Shown one piece after another: positions 23,012 to 33,560 of a DNA stretch of 64,000 nt (positions are counted from its first letter, which is position 1; each line of letters begins with the position of its first letter). The notes beneath the pieces are model-generated. The model was not told the origin of the DNA, ran no database searches, and saw nothing but the letters and a program-made list of their open reading frames with translations. Source of the DNA: Crocodylus rhombifer (taxonomy: Eukaryota; Chordata; Crocodylia; Crocodylidae); NCBI GenBank assembly GCA_038503035.1, contig JAVSML010025231.1:83866-147865 (forward strand), read 5' to 3'. A program made the position numbers and the translations under genes.

Positions 23012-25763
23012 TGGACTCTGGAACAAGGGGTCAGCAGGCAGGATCTAGGAGGAAGCCAGGAAGCCGGACCCAGGAAACAAGGGACTAGGAACTAAGAAGT
23101 AGGAGCTAAGCTAGCAACTAATAGGCAGGAAGCCCAAAGGTAGACAAAAAGCCCCTGCCCTGCTGAGTAGCCCCCTAGGCATGGAAACAGCTGCTGCTCG
23201 TATGCAGGCAGCCATGCACCCATGCAGGCCACTGGGCCCAGCTGGGAGTAGTTACAGCCGCTAGACCCTGCTCAGGGAACCAGGGCCAGCTGCGGGCGTT
23301 TAGCCTGCCTTGACTCCTGACACCCAGAGCTTCAGCCTAGATCCTGGAAGGTGATTTAGGTGCCTACTAGCTCCCTCTGGAATCAATAGGACATAGGTGC
23401 CTAAACACTTGTGAGGATCTGGGCACTCAGACCTAAGTATGAACCAAGAGATGGGTGTGCCAAGCAGACAAGAGCACAAGAAGCCAGTGCCACTTTCTGT
23501 TGGCAGCAACAGCATCCTAACGTAACAGCGGGCATCTCCACCCCCGAGCAGTTGCTGCATTCACTGTATTTGATTCTTTGGTCATGAATACATGGGTTCA
23601 TTAGGCATCTGGGGGAGAGCCATAGGTGAGGAGCCGCAGGCGTTTAGGACGCCTTCAGTCCCCAGAGCTGGACAGTTGGTCAGTGCTAAAAATACAGCCC
23701 CATCCTCCCCCCCACCCCGTCACAGAGTCTGTCGCCAGCAGCCACGGCATGGGAGGGTGGTGATTAGAGCTGAGGAAATGAGAGGCTGCCCGGCTGCTGG
23801 GACTTCTAACCTTCTAGCTTTGTTTTTGAGGAATTTTGCATAAAGGAAGTTGGTTTGCTGGGCATCTAATTAAGCATCTCTATCGAAAGGCATTATAAGC
23901 AAACAAAGCCCCAGGGCCTGGGAGTTTGTTCACACATAGCTTCCCCTCCCACATAGCCAGCCAGCTGGCCTTCTCAAGGTACTTGTGAGGAAGTTTTCAA
24001 CAAAACATTTTTCCGACAAAAAGGCAAATTCATCGGTGCTGAAACTTTTAGAGGGAAGGCTCCGTCTTGACAAGTTCCCCACATGGAAAAGATCAAAGTC
24101 CCCAAATGGTCAAAATATCCCACTTTGGATACTGTTGAAACAAAAAGCTCCATGTTTTGGATCCAAACGAATGTTTCCTTTGAGACGGAAGTGAATGTTA
24201 AATAGAAAAAGGGTCAAAGTTGACATGAAATATTTTAAATTGCGCTTTGCAAAATTATCCAAAGGAAACCTTTTGATTGACCTGAAATGATTTTTTTTTC
24301 CCTTCACATTTTCTGCTCAGGAACATTTGGCGAGTTCAAACTTTCATTCCAAGTTAGGGTGGGAAGAATTTTTCAAACTCTTTGCCGAGCTAGAAAACCA
24401 CTTTACCCAACTCAACAGTGTATCCCCTAGGATCAAGGAGAACCATATGATTTTCCCTGTGTGCAGGGAATGTACTTGGGAAAACCCAAGTATTTAATTC
24501 GTGATATCAGGGGAAGTGACCTTCAAGGTTTTGCCCTGGGCGTCTGGCTGCTGAGGCTCACAACTGGGAGCTCACAACTCTTAGTCACAGATTAGGCAGA
24601 CAGGTCTCTGGGCTCTGCTTCCCTATGGAGCTTGGCTGTGTTGCACCTGGGGATGGGGAAGGCGTCTCTCAAGCCTGTGGACTCAAGGAAGCAAAATGAT
24701 TCACCTCTCTCAGCTGGCAGAGCAGATCTTCATATCAGGCTCTTTGTCGCCTTTGTGCCATGCACTTGAGAAGTGCATTAGCTCGGTGCCAGTTTTGGCA
24801 TCATTGGCACGTGAGACGAGTGTGTCAGGACCCACTGTTCCAGATTTTCCTAATGCAGGTGGAGGACACCGCCGGATCTATTCTATATTTGTGTGCTCAG
24901 GCAAGGCGATTGCAGCAACTGGAGCAGCTACAGCTTGAGTTTTTCTTCCAAAGGAAAGCTTAGACTCTAGAGCTTGGTGGCATGGAAGAGGTGCTGGCAT
25001 GCCATCCTGGAGCTACCACCCAGCCCTGGGCTGGAGAGGAGAGGGAGTGGTGGCCGGGATGGACCGTTGGTCTATGCCAGTATGAGAAGTGGCGTGGTAC
25101 TGAAGTAGCGGCATCATCGATCGGGACCAGCACGATGGGGCAGGACACGACATGGGACTGAGCATCTGTCTGTTCTCACACCTGGCGTGGGACTGCTGAG
25201 AGCAGAAGAAGGGTGTGCAGCCATGCGAGCACAGTCAGGCTGGAGAGGGCGGCAGTGTCAGAGGCAGGGCCCATGCCAGGGCCACTAGGCTTTCTGTAAA
25301 TCACTTTGCAATCTAAGGAGGAAAGCTGCTTTGGAGTGGCCAAGAGTCACTGGCGGCTTTATGCACAGCATGTTTATGAGCTTGCACTGTATGGGCTAGC
25401 CCTGACCCAACACAGCCCTATGCTGGCCTGACTCCAGTCTAGGCCCCGTGTTCTTGCCACGTGCCCAGCCTGCCCTCCATGCCTGCCGCCTCTGCATTCC
25501 CACATCCAGGTGGGAGGGATGCTGGTGGCTGAATGCCTCCCCTGAGCAAACTCTGCACCTTTACTCTGCAATAACGATTGCATTTTCAGGTCACACCCAA
25601 GTGCAGACAAGATCCTCTCTTCTTCCTCCTCTAGAAAGACAGGAGGGGACAGCAGTGAGTGCTCCACCTGGCCCATCCAGGCCAGAGCCTCCCCGCTTTT
25701 TACCTGGCTTCCGGTCCCCATCCCCATCTGACAGTACCCAGGGGTGCTTTGCCGCTGACTCAG
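23012..25763. other. Intronic stretch without genes, with an AT-rich fuzzy repeat
   Basis: No exon is recognised. At 23985-24400 an AT-rich block full of AAAACATTTTTCCGAC, GAAACAAAAAGCTCC and TTTGCAAAATTATCC-like text resembles the blocks at 12130-12260 and 12500-12600 and is probably an old interspersed repeat. The remainder is featureless up to the gap at 25764. Confidence 0.4.
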
Positions 25764-25773
25764 NNNNNNNNNN
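25764..25773. other. Assembly gap (10 N)
   Basis: Ten consecutive N. A gap this short is often a placeholder of unknown true size. Just to its right is a GAA-rich run (about 25808-25824), which may have hindered assembly. Confidence 1.
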
Positions 25774-25867
25774 CCTAGAGTGCAGGAGGGAGGGAGGAGG
25801 CTGCAGAGAAGAAGAAGAAGAAAAGCCTGTGTGTAAGGGAGAAAGAGGCAAGTGAAAACTGGGGCTC

Positions 25868-26010
25868 AGGGACTAGCGAGCAGTTCCCTGCTCTGCCACC
25901 AACCCCCCTGTACCCTTGAGCACATCACTTAACCTCTTTGCACCTGAGTCAGTATCCGTACAATGGAAGTGATTCTTCTAGCCTGGATGCTGGCCTTCTC
26001 AGGGCATGCA
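25868..26010 (+). repeat. MIR-like core-SINE fragment
   Basis: CAGTTCCCTGCTCTGCCACCAAC, then CCTTGAGCACATCACTTAACCTCTTTGCACCTGAGTCAG, then GTACAATGGAAGTGATTCTTCTA follows the order of the MIR core (GCTCTGCCACTTAC, then CTTGGGCAAGTCACTTAACCTCT, then TGTAAAATGGGGATAATA). It is an old insertion in plus orientation with no visible function. Confidence 0.7.
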
Positions 26011-26149
26011 TCTGAGCTGTTCTAGGGCAGTTGCCTAGATCACAGCAGGGTGCTTTAGGCACCACTGTTATACTCCTAGCAAAGTACTAGTCCTGTAGCA
26101 TCACAGCCCTTTCCCTGAAAGTCGCCTGGGGACAGGAAGCCTAAGTCTC

Positions 26150-26285
26150 AGCGGTAACAAGCTGCAGCTGCAAGCCAGCTGAGCCTGGGCCACAGCCCAG
26201 TTGTTCACAAGGACTGAACCTGGGGCCTTTGGCACCAAAAGCCTAGGAACCCACTGCCCAAGCTATAGGAGTAGCCCCTGCATGG
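26150..26285 (-). repeat. Possible tRNA-derived SINE (box A and box B visible)
   Basis: On the minus strand TAGCTTGGGCAGTGG (around 26262-26248) resembles a pol III box A and AGGTTCAGTCC (26221-26211) a box B, about 30 bases apart as in tRNA-derived SINEs. The tRNA fold is not intact, so a working tRNA gene is excluded. The downstream body (CAACTGGGCTGTGGCCCAGG) is unfamiliar to me. Ends are approximate. Confidence 0.4.
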
Positions 26286-29200
26286 AGCAGAAGGGGGTAC
26301 CCAGGGCCGGATGACAAGCCGACTGCACAACACCTCTGGCAATCAGGCCTGGGACTGTACCAGAGCTTATTTGGGGCATGGAGAGCAGCAGTTCCGCTTT
26401 GCCTCGTTGCCAGGTTTTATGAGAAGGGGGGGATAGAGCAATGCTGTACCGGAGCCCCCAAATTATGAGAATGTTCTTTTTTCATAGGCATTACAATGTA
26501 GTGAGTAAAATAATAGCTGCAAACGACACACGAGAAGCAGAACATATGCATTCATATGCATACTTCCTTTGTGCCCAAGACGCGAGGTTGGAGGCCCCTT
26601 CCAGGAGGTGCTGAGCCCCCAGATTTCTCTCAGGGGCCCTGTTTGTTGTGAACACCTTTGAACTAAGGATTTCAAGGGGTTTTGCACCTGACACCTCCCG
26701 GCATGAGTGAGCACCAGAGCTGTCCCCTTTTTAAAGAGGACGATCCCAGGGCGCAGATGGGGCCAGTGCGTCAGTGAGGGGAGGCAGAGATACAACCCAG
26801 GAGTCCTGGGTTACCTGCGTGGACCCACAAACAGGAGCAAGCCCTGGTGCTGGCCTGTACGTTAACGTAGCATCTGCTCCTGGCACGGCTGCCAACATGT
26901 TAACAAGGGCTCCACAAAGTCTTTCCAAGTGAGCCCACGATGAACCCGGCAAGCCAGGGGGTGCGAGTGGCGCCAGGAGGAGGGGCAAGGGGCTGGGCAG
27001 CCTCTTTGCTTGCTTTAAACAAAACCATTTTCTCATGGAACCAGGAAGGAGGCCGTGGCACTTGGCAGAAAAGTATCTATTAAGTGCACTTAGTGAGAAG
27101 TGTTCGTACCAGGTTCCTGAGAAAGACGCGGGGCGGATGGAGCAGCCTGGAGCTCCACCCCGGGGATCTGCACACGGGAAGGCGCTGCCCCGAGGAAGGG
27201 CTCATCCGTTGTGGTGTAACCCCAAATGACCAGCTTGCAGGGGAACTCCCCCGGATCATGGTCTCGGGCTGGCTGTCGACACCTCCACAGCAGCTCCAGT
27301 TTGCAAGCAGCAGATGCCGCGGCCCTGGAGACATGGGGGTGTGGGTCGGATCATTCTCTCCAGGCTTCCTCGCACCTAGCCGAGGGAGTCCCCTTCCCCA
27401 GCCTCAGCCTGGATGGAGGCTGTGAGGGGTGGGGTGGGGATGCCCAACATGCTGCACTGTACCAGGGAGGCGCTAGGTGGCAGTGCCAGAGCACGTGAGA
27501 CGGCAGCCAAGCTAAGCTGGGGCAGAGTTGTGGGAGCCAGGCCCTTGGCATTACAGCAGAGCCTCGGAGGCGCACACCATCCCCAGCCCGCCGTGGAAGG
27601 ACAGCCTGGTGCAGCACGTAAAGGGCATGCAGAGGAGCAGGCTGATGGGTGCCTGGCTGTACACCGGGAGGAGGCATTTCCCAGGTACTGGCTGGTGTCT
27701 GGCTCTAGGCAGATCAAGCGCTTCCCATGCCAGCAAGGTGTATCTCTCTAGGCTGGAGGTCTCCATCCAGCAGCCCAGAGGAGTCCAGGACAAGGCGTAA
27801 GCACTGACTGCTTTGCCTCTCCAGTCTACGCTCCGGCATGGCACAGTCACACCTGCATCCAGTCTGTATTTTAGATCTGAACTACAGCAACCCTTTGGAA
27901 AGAGCCAGCAGCTTGGCTGGCGCGGGGGTCAGACACCCAGTGGTGCTTTAGGCACTGCCCAATGGAAAGGGCCTGTCTCCTTCAGGTGGGTGCCAGGCCC
28001 GGGGGGCCATCATCCTGCTGGAAGTTTGCCTGGAGAATTCGACATTGTTTAGATTCACTTTGCAGCCTCTGCCCAGGAGCGTGGAAGGGGCAGATGGTGC
28101 AAAACATTGGGTCGGGCTTCAACTCCAGGTTCCCTGTAGGCCCAGTCTCTAGTCCAGGTATACACACCTCAGCACCGATTCACAAAAGGGATGGTTTGGT
28201 GCAGTCACTGCAACGCTGTGTAGGGACGTTCTCCAACTGCTTAAAAGAAACGGGTGACTCTGCCTAAAGTCAGGGCACAGGAATGGGATCTCAGAGAGGA
28301 GGGATCAGCGATGTGGCTGGGTGCTGGGCAGCACAGAAGATGCAGAGCCCTGGAGTGCGGGTTGGAGGTCTGGGTTCCCTCACAGCTGGAGCAGGGAGCG
28401 GCTGCTTTTCTGGAGCACAGCCCTGCATTGCAGTGAGCAGCCCATTACAGTGCACATACGCGGCACAAGCCTCCATCGCGGAGTATCCAGGGGCGTTCCC
28501 TCCATTCCTTTTTGTTGGGATATGGCAGAAAACAATTTTCGGTAACAGCCAGAACAGCCATCTGTCGGGAACATTGCGTCAGAGCCTGCCAGGTGACTGA
28601 GCAGCTGAGTGGCTTTGCTCTCTCCCTGACGCACACCGGGGCAATCAACACACCGCCCTCATTAGCTTCCACTCGCCACATCCATATGCTTGGGATCCTC
28701 TAGAGGATGCACCTGGCCACCGACATTTTTTTGCCTTGTTTTATGATGTATGGAGCTCGTCATGTCCCAGCCAGCCTCGACTGCATGCAGTGCACTACAG
28801 CCAAGCTGGTCATCACCAACGACGACAGGCAGGGAGATGGGGCTTCCAAAACGGGCATCACCCTGGGGAAGAAGCCGATGGCCTCTGCAAGAGCAATGCA
28901 ACATGGAAGTGGTGTCAGCCAAGAGATTTCTCTGCTCTTTTGTCACATGCAACCACCAGCAGCTGCAGGAGGCATATGGGGTGGATAGTCGTCATCTCGC
29001 CTGTGCTGGCTGCTTTTCACCTGTGGCTAAATGGCAAGTCTGGAGCTTACAGTATAACTGATTCCAGTTTTCCCACCTTTATGCCTATGTATTTCAGCCA
29101 GTGCAGCTACAGCGTAGCCAGCTCATCAGTGACCTACTGCTTCCCCTCTACACCTGAAGAGACCCCATAAGGAAACCATACCTGCACCCTTAACTGAAAT

Positions 29201-30312
29201 GTTGGATCAAAGTGTTTGCCATTCAGCCTATGCTTATACTGAGCTCTTTGAAGGGACCGGCTGTGATGATTATTCAGTGGGAGGTGGCCCAAGATATTAT
29301 CCAAAGGATAAAATAAATAGCAATCAGCCGCTTCCGGGACAGGCAAGTTCTTAAGGATTATGCTTTTGTAAAGCTCTAGGTGCCGCCGAGCAGCTCATAA
29401 ACAGGCACCTTGTTTGCATAATACTGCTTTGCATGTGGGCCCCACCTACTCGGGCACCTGAGATCTGCCTCTGGGCAATGCTCCCCTCCACCCACACCAG
29501 CTGGCTGTCTTCCTTGCCTGTTCGACCTGGGCCAACCCATCCTTTGCCTGCCCATTTGCCACTGGCCTCCTAGACCTACAAGCTGGGGTGCACAGAGTGG
29601 CTCGTCAGCAGCTCCTGGTGAGCTCAGCAGCAGCTCTGCACGCCCAGCGCCGCGCCGCAGGCCAGAACAGCACTTCCCCATTGTGCAATGCTGCACTCTG
29701 GAGCCAAGCCTGGGCCTGGCACTGTCTGGGCACCAGTGCCTGCAAAGCCCGTTGCTGTTATCACCGGCTGGGTTAAGTGCTCGGTGCAGCCAGCTGCCTG
29801 CTGTCCACTTGCGGCCAGGCTGCCAGCAGAGGGCAGTGGGCGGCCACGGCCAGGCAGCCGGGCGGGCTGGGAGCAGCAGGCTGGGCTCAGAGAAATGGCA
29901 ATGTGAAAAGGTTTCTAGTGAGCGTGGCTGCGAGCGGCCCCCACGGAAGTGACCTTTGCCACATATACCTGTGAGACGCAGGAAAAGATAACCCGGCTTA
30001 CCCGCCTCCTGTGCAAGCACCGCCTCGACACAGCGCGTGGGCCTGCCCCGGCACCCCCAGAAACCCTGCGGCTCCTGGGCTCTCTCATGGCTGCCCCGTC
30101 GCATGGTGTCTGGGCGCATGGCTGGCTCATGCGGTCTGGCAGTGCCAGCTGCCTGGGGACCGTGCCTAGACCCCAAAGCAAGGGGCATTCATAGCACAGG
30201 TACCCTCCCAGGCTTGCTGGTTTGGCCACTTGACCTGCTTCTGGGGGCGGCAGATGGGCAAGCAGCCGCCCCGTCACAGCCTGCCATGGACCAAGCAGCA
30301 CTGTGTCCAAGG
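26286..30312. other. GC-rich intronic stretch without recognised genes
   Basis: No exon or named repeat is recognised. GC-rich parts at 27050-27850 and 29500-30250 produce long overlapping frames on both strands, the longest of 270 codons at 29376-30188 on the minus strand. None shows domains, a splice-bounded structure or a family signature. Confidence 0.45.
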
Positions 30313-31230
30313 TTTCATAGTTTCATAGTCGGAAGGGACCTGAGCAGATCATCGAGCCCAACCCCTGGCCATGGGCAGGAAAGAGTACTGGGGTCAGACG
30401 ACCCTGGCAAAGTGTTCATCTAGCCTCCTCTTAAAGACCCCCAGGGTAGGAGCGAGGACTACTTCCTTTGGAAGTTGGTTCCAGATCCTAGCTGCCCTGA
30501 CAGTGAAGTAGCACCTCCTGATATCCAGCCTGAATCTGCTCTCTGTCAGCTTATGGTCCTTGTCCCTTGTTGCTCCCGGTAGTGCTTGGGGAACAGGGAC
30601 TCTCCCATTGCCTGCTGGTCTCATTTGGCCAGATCCCCCCTCAGCCTCCTTTTTTGGAGGCTGAACAGGTTCAGGTCCCTTCGCCTCTCCTCGTAGGGCC
30701 TGACCTGCTGTCCCCTGATCATGCGAGTGGTCTCCTCTGGACCCTCTCCATGCTGTCCCCATCCCTCCTGCAGTGCGGTGCCCAGACCTGGACGCAGTAC
30801 TCCAGCTGCGGCCTGACCAGTGCCGCATAGAGGGGGAGGATCACCTCCTTGGACCTGCTCGAGATGCATCTGTGGATGCATGACAAGGTGCGGTTGGCCT
30901 TCCTGACCGCGTCCCCACATTGCCAGCCCACGTTCATCTTTGAGTCAATAATGACTCCAAGATCCTTTTCTGCCTCTGTGCTGGCGAGAGGGGAGTTCCC
31001 CAGCCTGTAGGTATGGTGCTGGTTCTTTCTTGCACTTGTCAGTATTGAAACCCATCCTGTTCTCATCCACCCACCCCTCTAACCTGTTTAGGTCAGATTG
31101 CAACTTATTCCTCCCTTCAAGCATGCCCACCTCCCTCACATCTTAGTGTCATCTACAAATTTGAACAGGGTGCTATTCGCCCCCTCGTCTAACTCACTGA
31201 TGAAGATGTTGAGGTTGCAAGTCACTTGGT
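30313..31230 (-). mobile_element. Crocodilian-type CR1 LINE copy with partial reverse transcriptase
   Basis: The minus strand encodes the last third of CR1 ORF2 in broken frames: ISELDEGANSTLFKFVDDTKM near 31200-31138 (FVDD is the reverse transcriptase active-site box), then LNRLEGWVDENRMGFNTDKC, EKDLGVIIDSKMNV, LPLYAALVRPQLEY, MERVQRR and FRLDIRRCYFTVRAARIWNQLP. It ends in the 3' UTR and the doubled tail whose complement is TTTCATAGTTTCATAG (30313-30328). Several frameshifts make it inactive. The tail style and low decay point to a fairly young crocodilian lineage. It is 5'-truncated within the reverse transcriptase. Confidence 0.92.
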
Positions 31231-31867
31231 TTCTACTGCCCTTGAACTCGTGGCTGTGCCTGCCATGGTGGGCACCGTGAGGCAGAGTCTGCTTCGGAGA
31301 CCTGAACAGAGCTGCTACAGCCCCTGTGAGTGCCACGGCTGCCCTGATCTGCACTGTTCCTGCAGGCCAGATGAGCTCTGCCTCGATGCCCACCTGCCTC
31401 GTCCCAGGCTCAGGGGGCTGAGAGCATCCAGTTCCCCCCACGAGGCCCGTGTGCTTTTGTAGCGCAGACTCTGAGCCCCCTCTCTGCAGCCGGTGGGGAG
31501 CAGGTCTCCCCCCAGATCTGCTGCCAACAACAAATGCTCTTTAACAGCTATTTTCATCTTTCTCTTTCAACCTTAAAACACCCGCTACCTCCTACCCACA
31601 GAACCTGGCAGAGCTGAGGCTCCACCTGAGATGTCACTCCAGCTCCATCCTGGTGTGACACGGGCAATCAGATGAGCCCCTGCTCCTCTTTCCTAGTCCC
31701 CTCTGGGCACCTTCTTGCCCCACCGCTGCGGTGAGGAACATCCCAGCAGTGCTGCGTGGGGGTCAGCCTGGGGCTCACTGCGGTTGGGAACTGTAGCCTG
31801 CAGGTTTAGTCTGCCCTAGAGCCATGCACAGCGCTGGAGATGCTGCTGAGTCCCTGGGGAGCGGAGA

Positions 31868-32031
31868 GGGTGGCCATCATACAGGACAGTCCAGTTGTCC
31901 TCTGTCCTCTATTGACACGAAACCGGACGCCTTTATGTCAAGAGAAAAATAGAGGACATAAAGGCGTTGGGTTTCGTATCAACAGAGGACAGAGTAGCAG
32001 AAAACTGGGATGTCCTCTAGGATGGCCACCC
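31868..32031. mobile_element. Foldback MITE (near-complete hairpin, about 164 bases)
   Basis: The left end GGGTGGCCATCATACAGGACAGTCCAGTT pairs with the reverse complement of the right end, GGGTGGCCATCCTAGAGGACATCCCAGTT. The pairing continues inward (CTCTATTGACACGAAACCGGACGCCTTTATGTC against GACATAAAGGCGTTGGGTTTCGTATCAACAGAG) almost to the centre, around 31940-31950. There is no coding capacity. The flanks GCGGAGA and CAGGAGA share GGAGA, a possible decayed target duplication. The family is not identified; the GGGTGGCCA terminus would fit a hAT-like element. Confidence 0.8.
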
Positions 32032-33235
32032 CAGGAGACAAAATGGAAATCTCCCAAGCATTTTCCTGCCATGAGGTTCTGATCTGGATTCCAGGCCTGT
32101 CTGGATTTGAGCTGCTGATTCCCCTTGTTACCATGATAATGGCCAGGGGTAACCACCAGGTCCTTCTACACTGGCCAGGACTCTGAAAGCCCCTGCGTAG
32201 ACCGGAAGCTGCCAAGCCAGAGAGACCCCGGGGTCCGTCTGCGTCCGAATCCCTTCGCTTTCTGCCCGCTGCTTGACCTTTTCTCGACTGCTGCGGGTGG
32301 TCTGTGAGACATGGCTTTGGGTCCCTGGGACCTGGAGCCATTTGCGTCCAGGCTTTTATTTTGGATCTCTCTCTTGGCTGATCAGCTGCGCCTTGCCCCT
32401 CTTTTGAGTGCTCCTGGGCAATGCCCCTCCTTCCCTCCCAGACTGGCACCCTTTCTCTTTCCTTGTGCCAAGCCTGGAGAGTAACTGGGGCGAAGTCTGC
32501 TCCCCCTGCCTCCCCAAGGTTGCTCGTTAAAAAGTACCCAGCTAGATAAATAGTTGTCTAACATTTATGGGTGCAGTCACCTGGGCCTATGAGAGAGATG
32601 ACCCAGGTGGGCTGGCCCCTGGCTGCAGCTTCTGGGAGGAGGACGGAGCCCGGTTGTTTAATGACCCGCGACCAGTGCCAGCTCTCTAATCCATGCAGTG
32701 TTTCAGTACAAACTGTACCAGTGATTATATAAACCAACTGGCCTCTATTTATTTAATACCCTTTTATTTATTTACTGTCCAGCCAATGGCAGCCAGGGGA
32801 GTGTCTGGGAGGCGCGGCTAAGCCCCTCTGTGCTCCTGACCTCTCCCCCTTTCCAAGGGCTTTTCCAGGAAACGCTTCCATACCAGCCTTGAGAGTCAGG
32901 GCCAAGGCAGATCATCCCCTCCTGCCACCCTGGCCTAGGCCACCCTGGCCTAGGGGTGGAGGGCCGAGATCCTCCCCTGATTGCAACACTGGTGTCCAGG
33001 GAGGGACCCAGCAGCACTGGGCAGGGAGGAATGAAGGCCCTCCTCCCCCACCTCCAGTTCCCTCGCGCTGTCCGGCATGCAGGCTCTGCCGGGCTTGGGA
33101 TCAGACAGGGAGGCTGGAGTTCACTGGGTCAGGATGAGCCAGGGAAACAATGAAGACAGGAAACCTGGATGTGAAGAGCTCTTTTCTGATTCCTCCCCTG
33201 GCTGATATCTTCTTGTGCCTAACTCCCCGCCTGGT
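32032..33235. other. Intronic stretch without recognised genes
   Basis: No exon is recognised. A short direct duplication (CCACCCTGGCCTAGG twice, about 32925-32956) and an AT-rich tail at 32700-32775 with TATTTATTTAATACC and TTTATTTATTTAC are the only structures seen. Confidence 0.4.
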
Positions 33236-33560
33236 AGAGCACAGCACATGCACGTGCATGTGCATATACACACATTTGCGTAGATCCATTTGCACACGCA
33301 TGAGTACGTATGCTCACACAGAGTTTCCCGCAACATGGATGCATATGCCTATGCACACATACAACGCATATAACTTTGATGTTGCACACATACACGCATG
33401 CACACTGCACATGTATGCTACACACGTTCGGGCACACGTGCACCTCTGTATGGACACAAACGTTTGTGTGCACGTACACATGTACACCTGCAGGCCTTAA
33501 GGACGTCTCTGCATACATACACATGCATGTACATGCATGTGCACACACTCATACACTGGC
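33236..33560. repeat. Degenerate CA-rich alternating purine-pyrimidine tract
   Basis: About 325 bases of CACATGCACG, ACACATACAC and CATGCATGTG steps: the complement in style of the TG tract at 4240-4720. Z-DNA formation is plausible. Frames through it give histidine- and cysteine-rich chance peptides. Confidence 0.7.

Noticed and set aside
26211..26285. Functional tRNA gene
   Set aside because: Box-like motifs are present but the stem pairings of a tRNA are not, so at most it is a SINE promoter remnant.
29376..30188. Longest open frame in the window, 270 codons on the minus strand
   Set aside because: It sits in GC-rich DNA with overlapping frames on both strands and has a biased Gly/Pro/Arg/Trp composition, no domain or signal, and no splice-bounded conserved segment.
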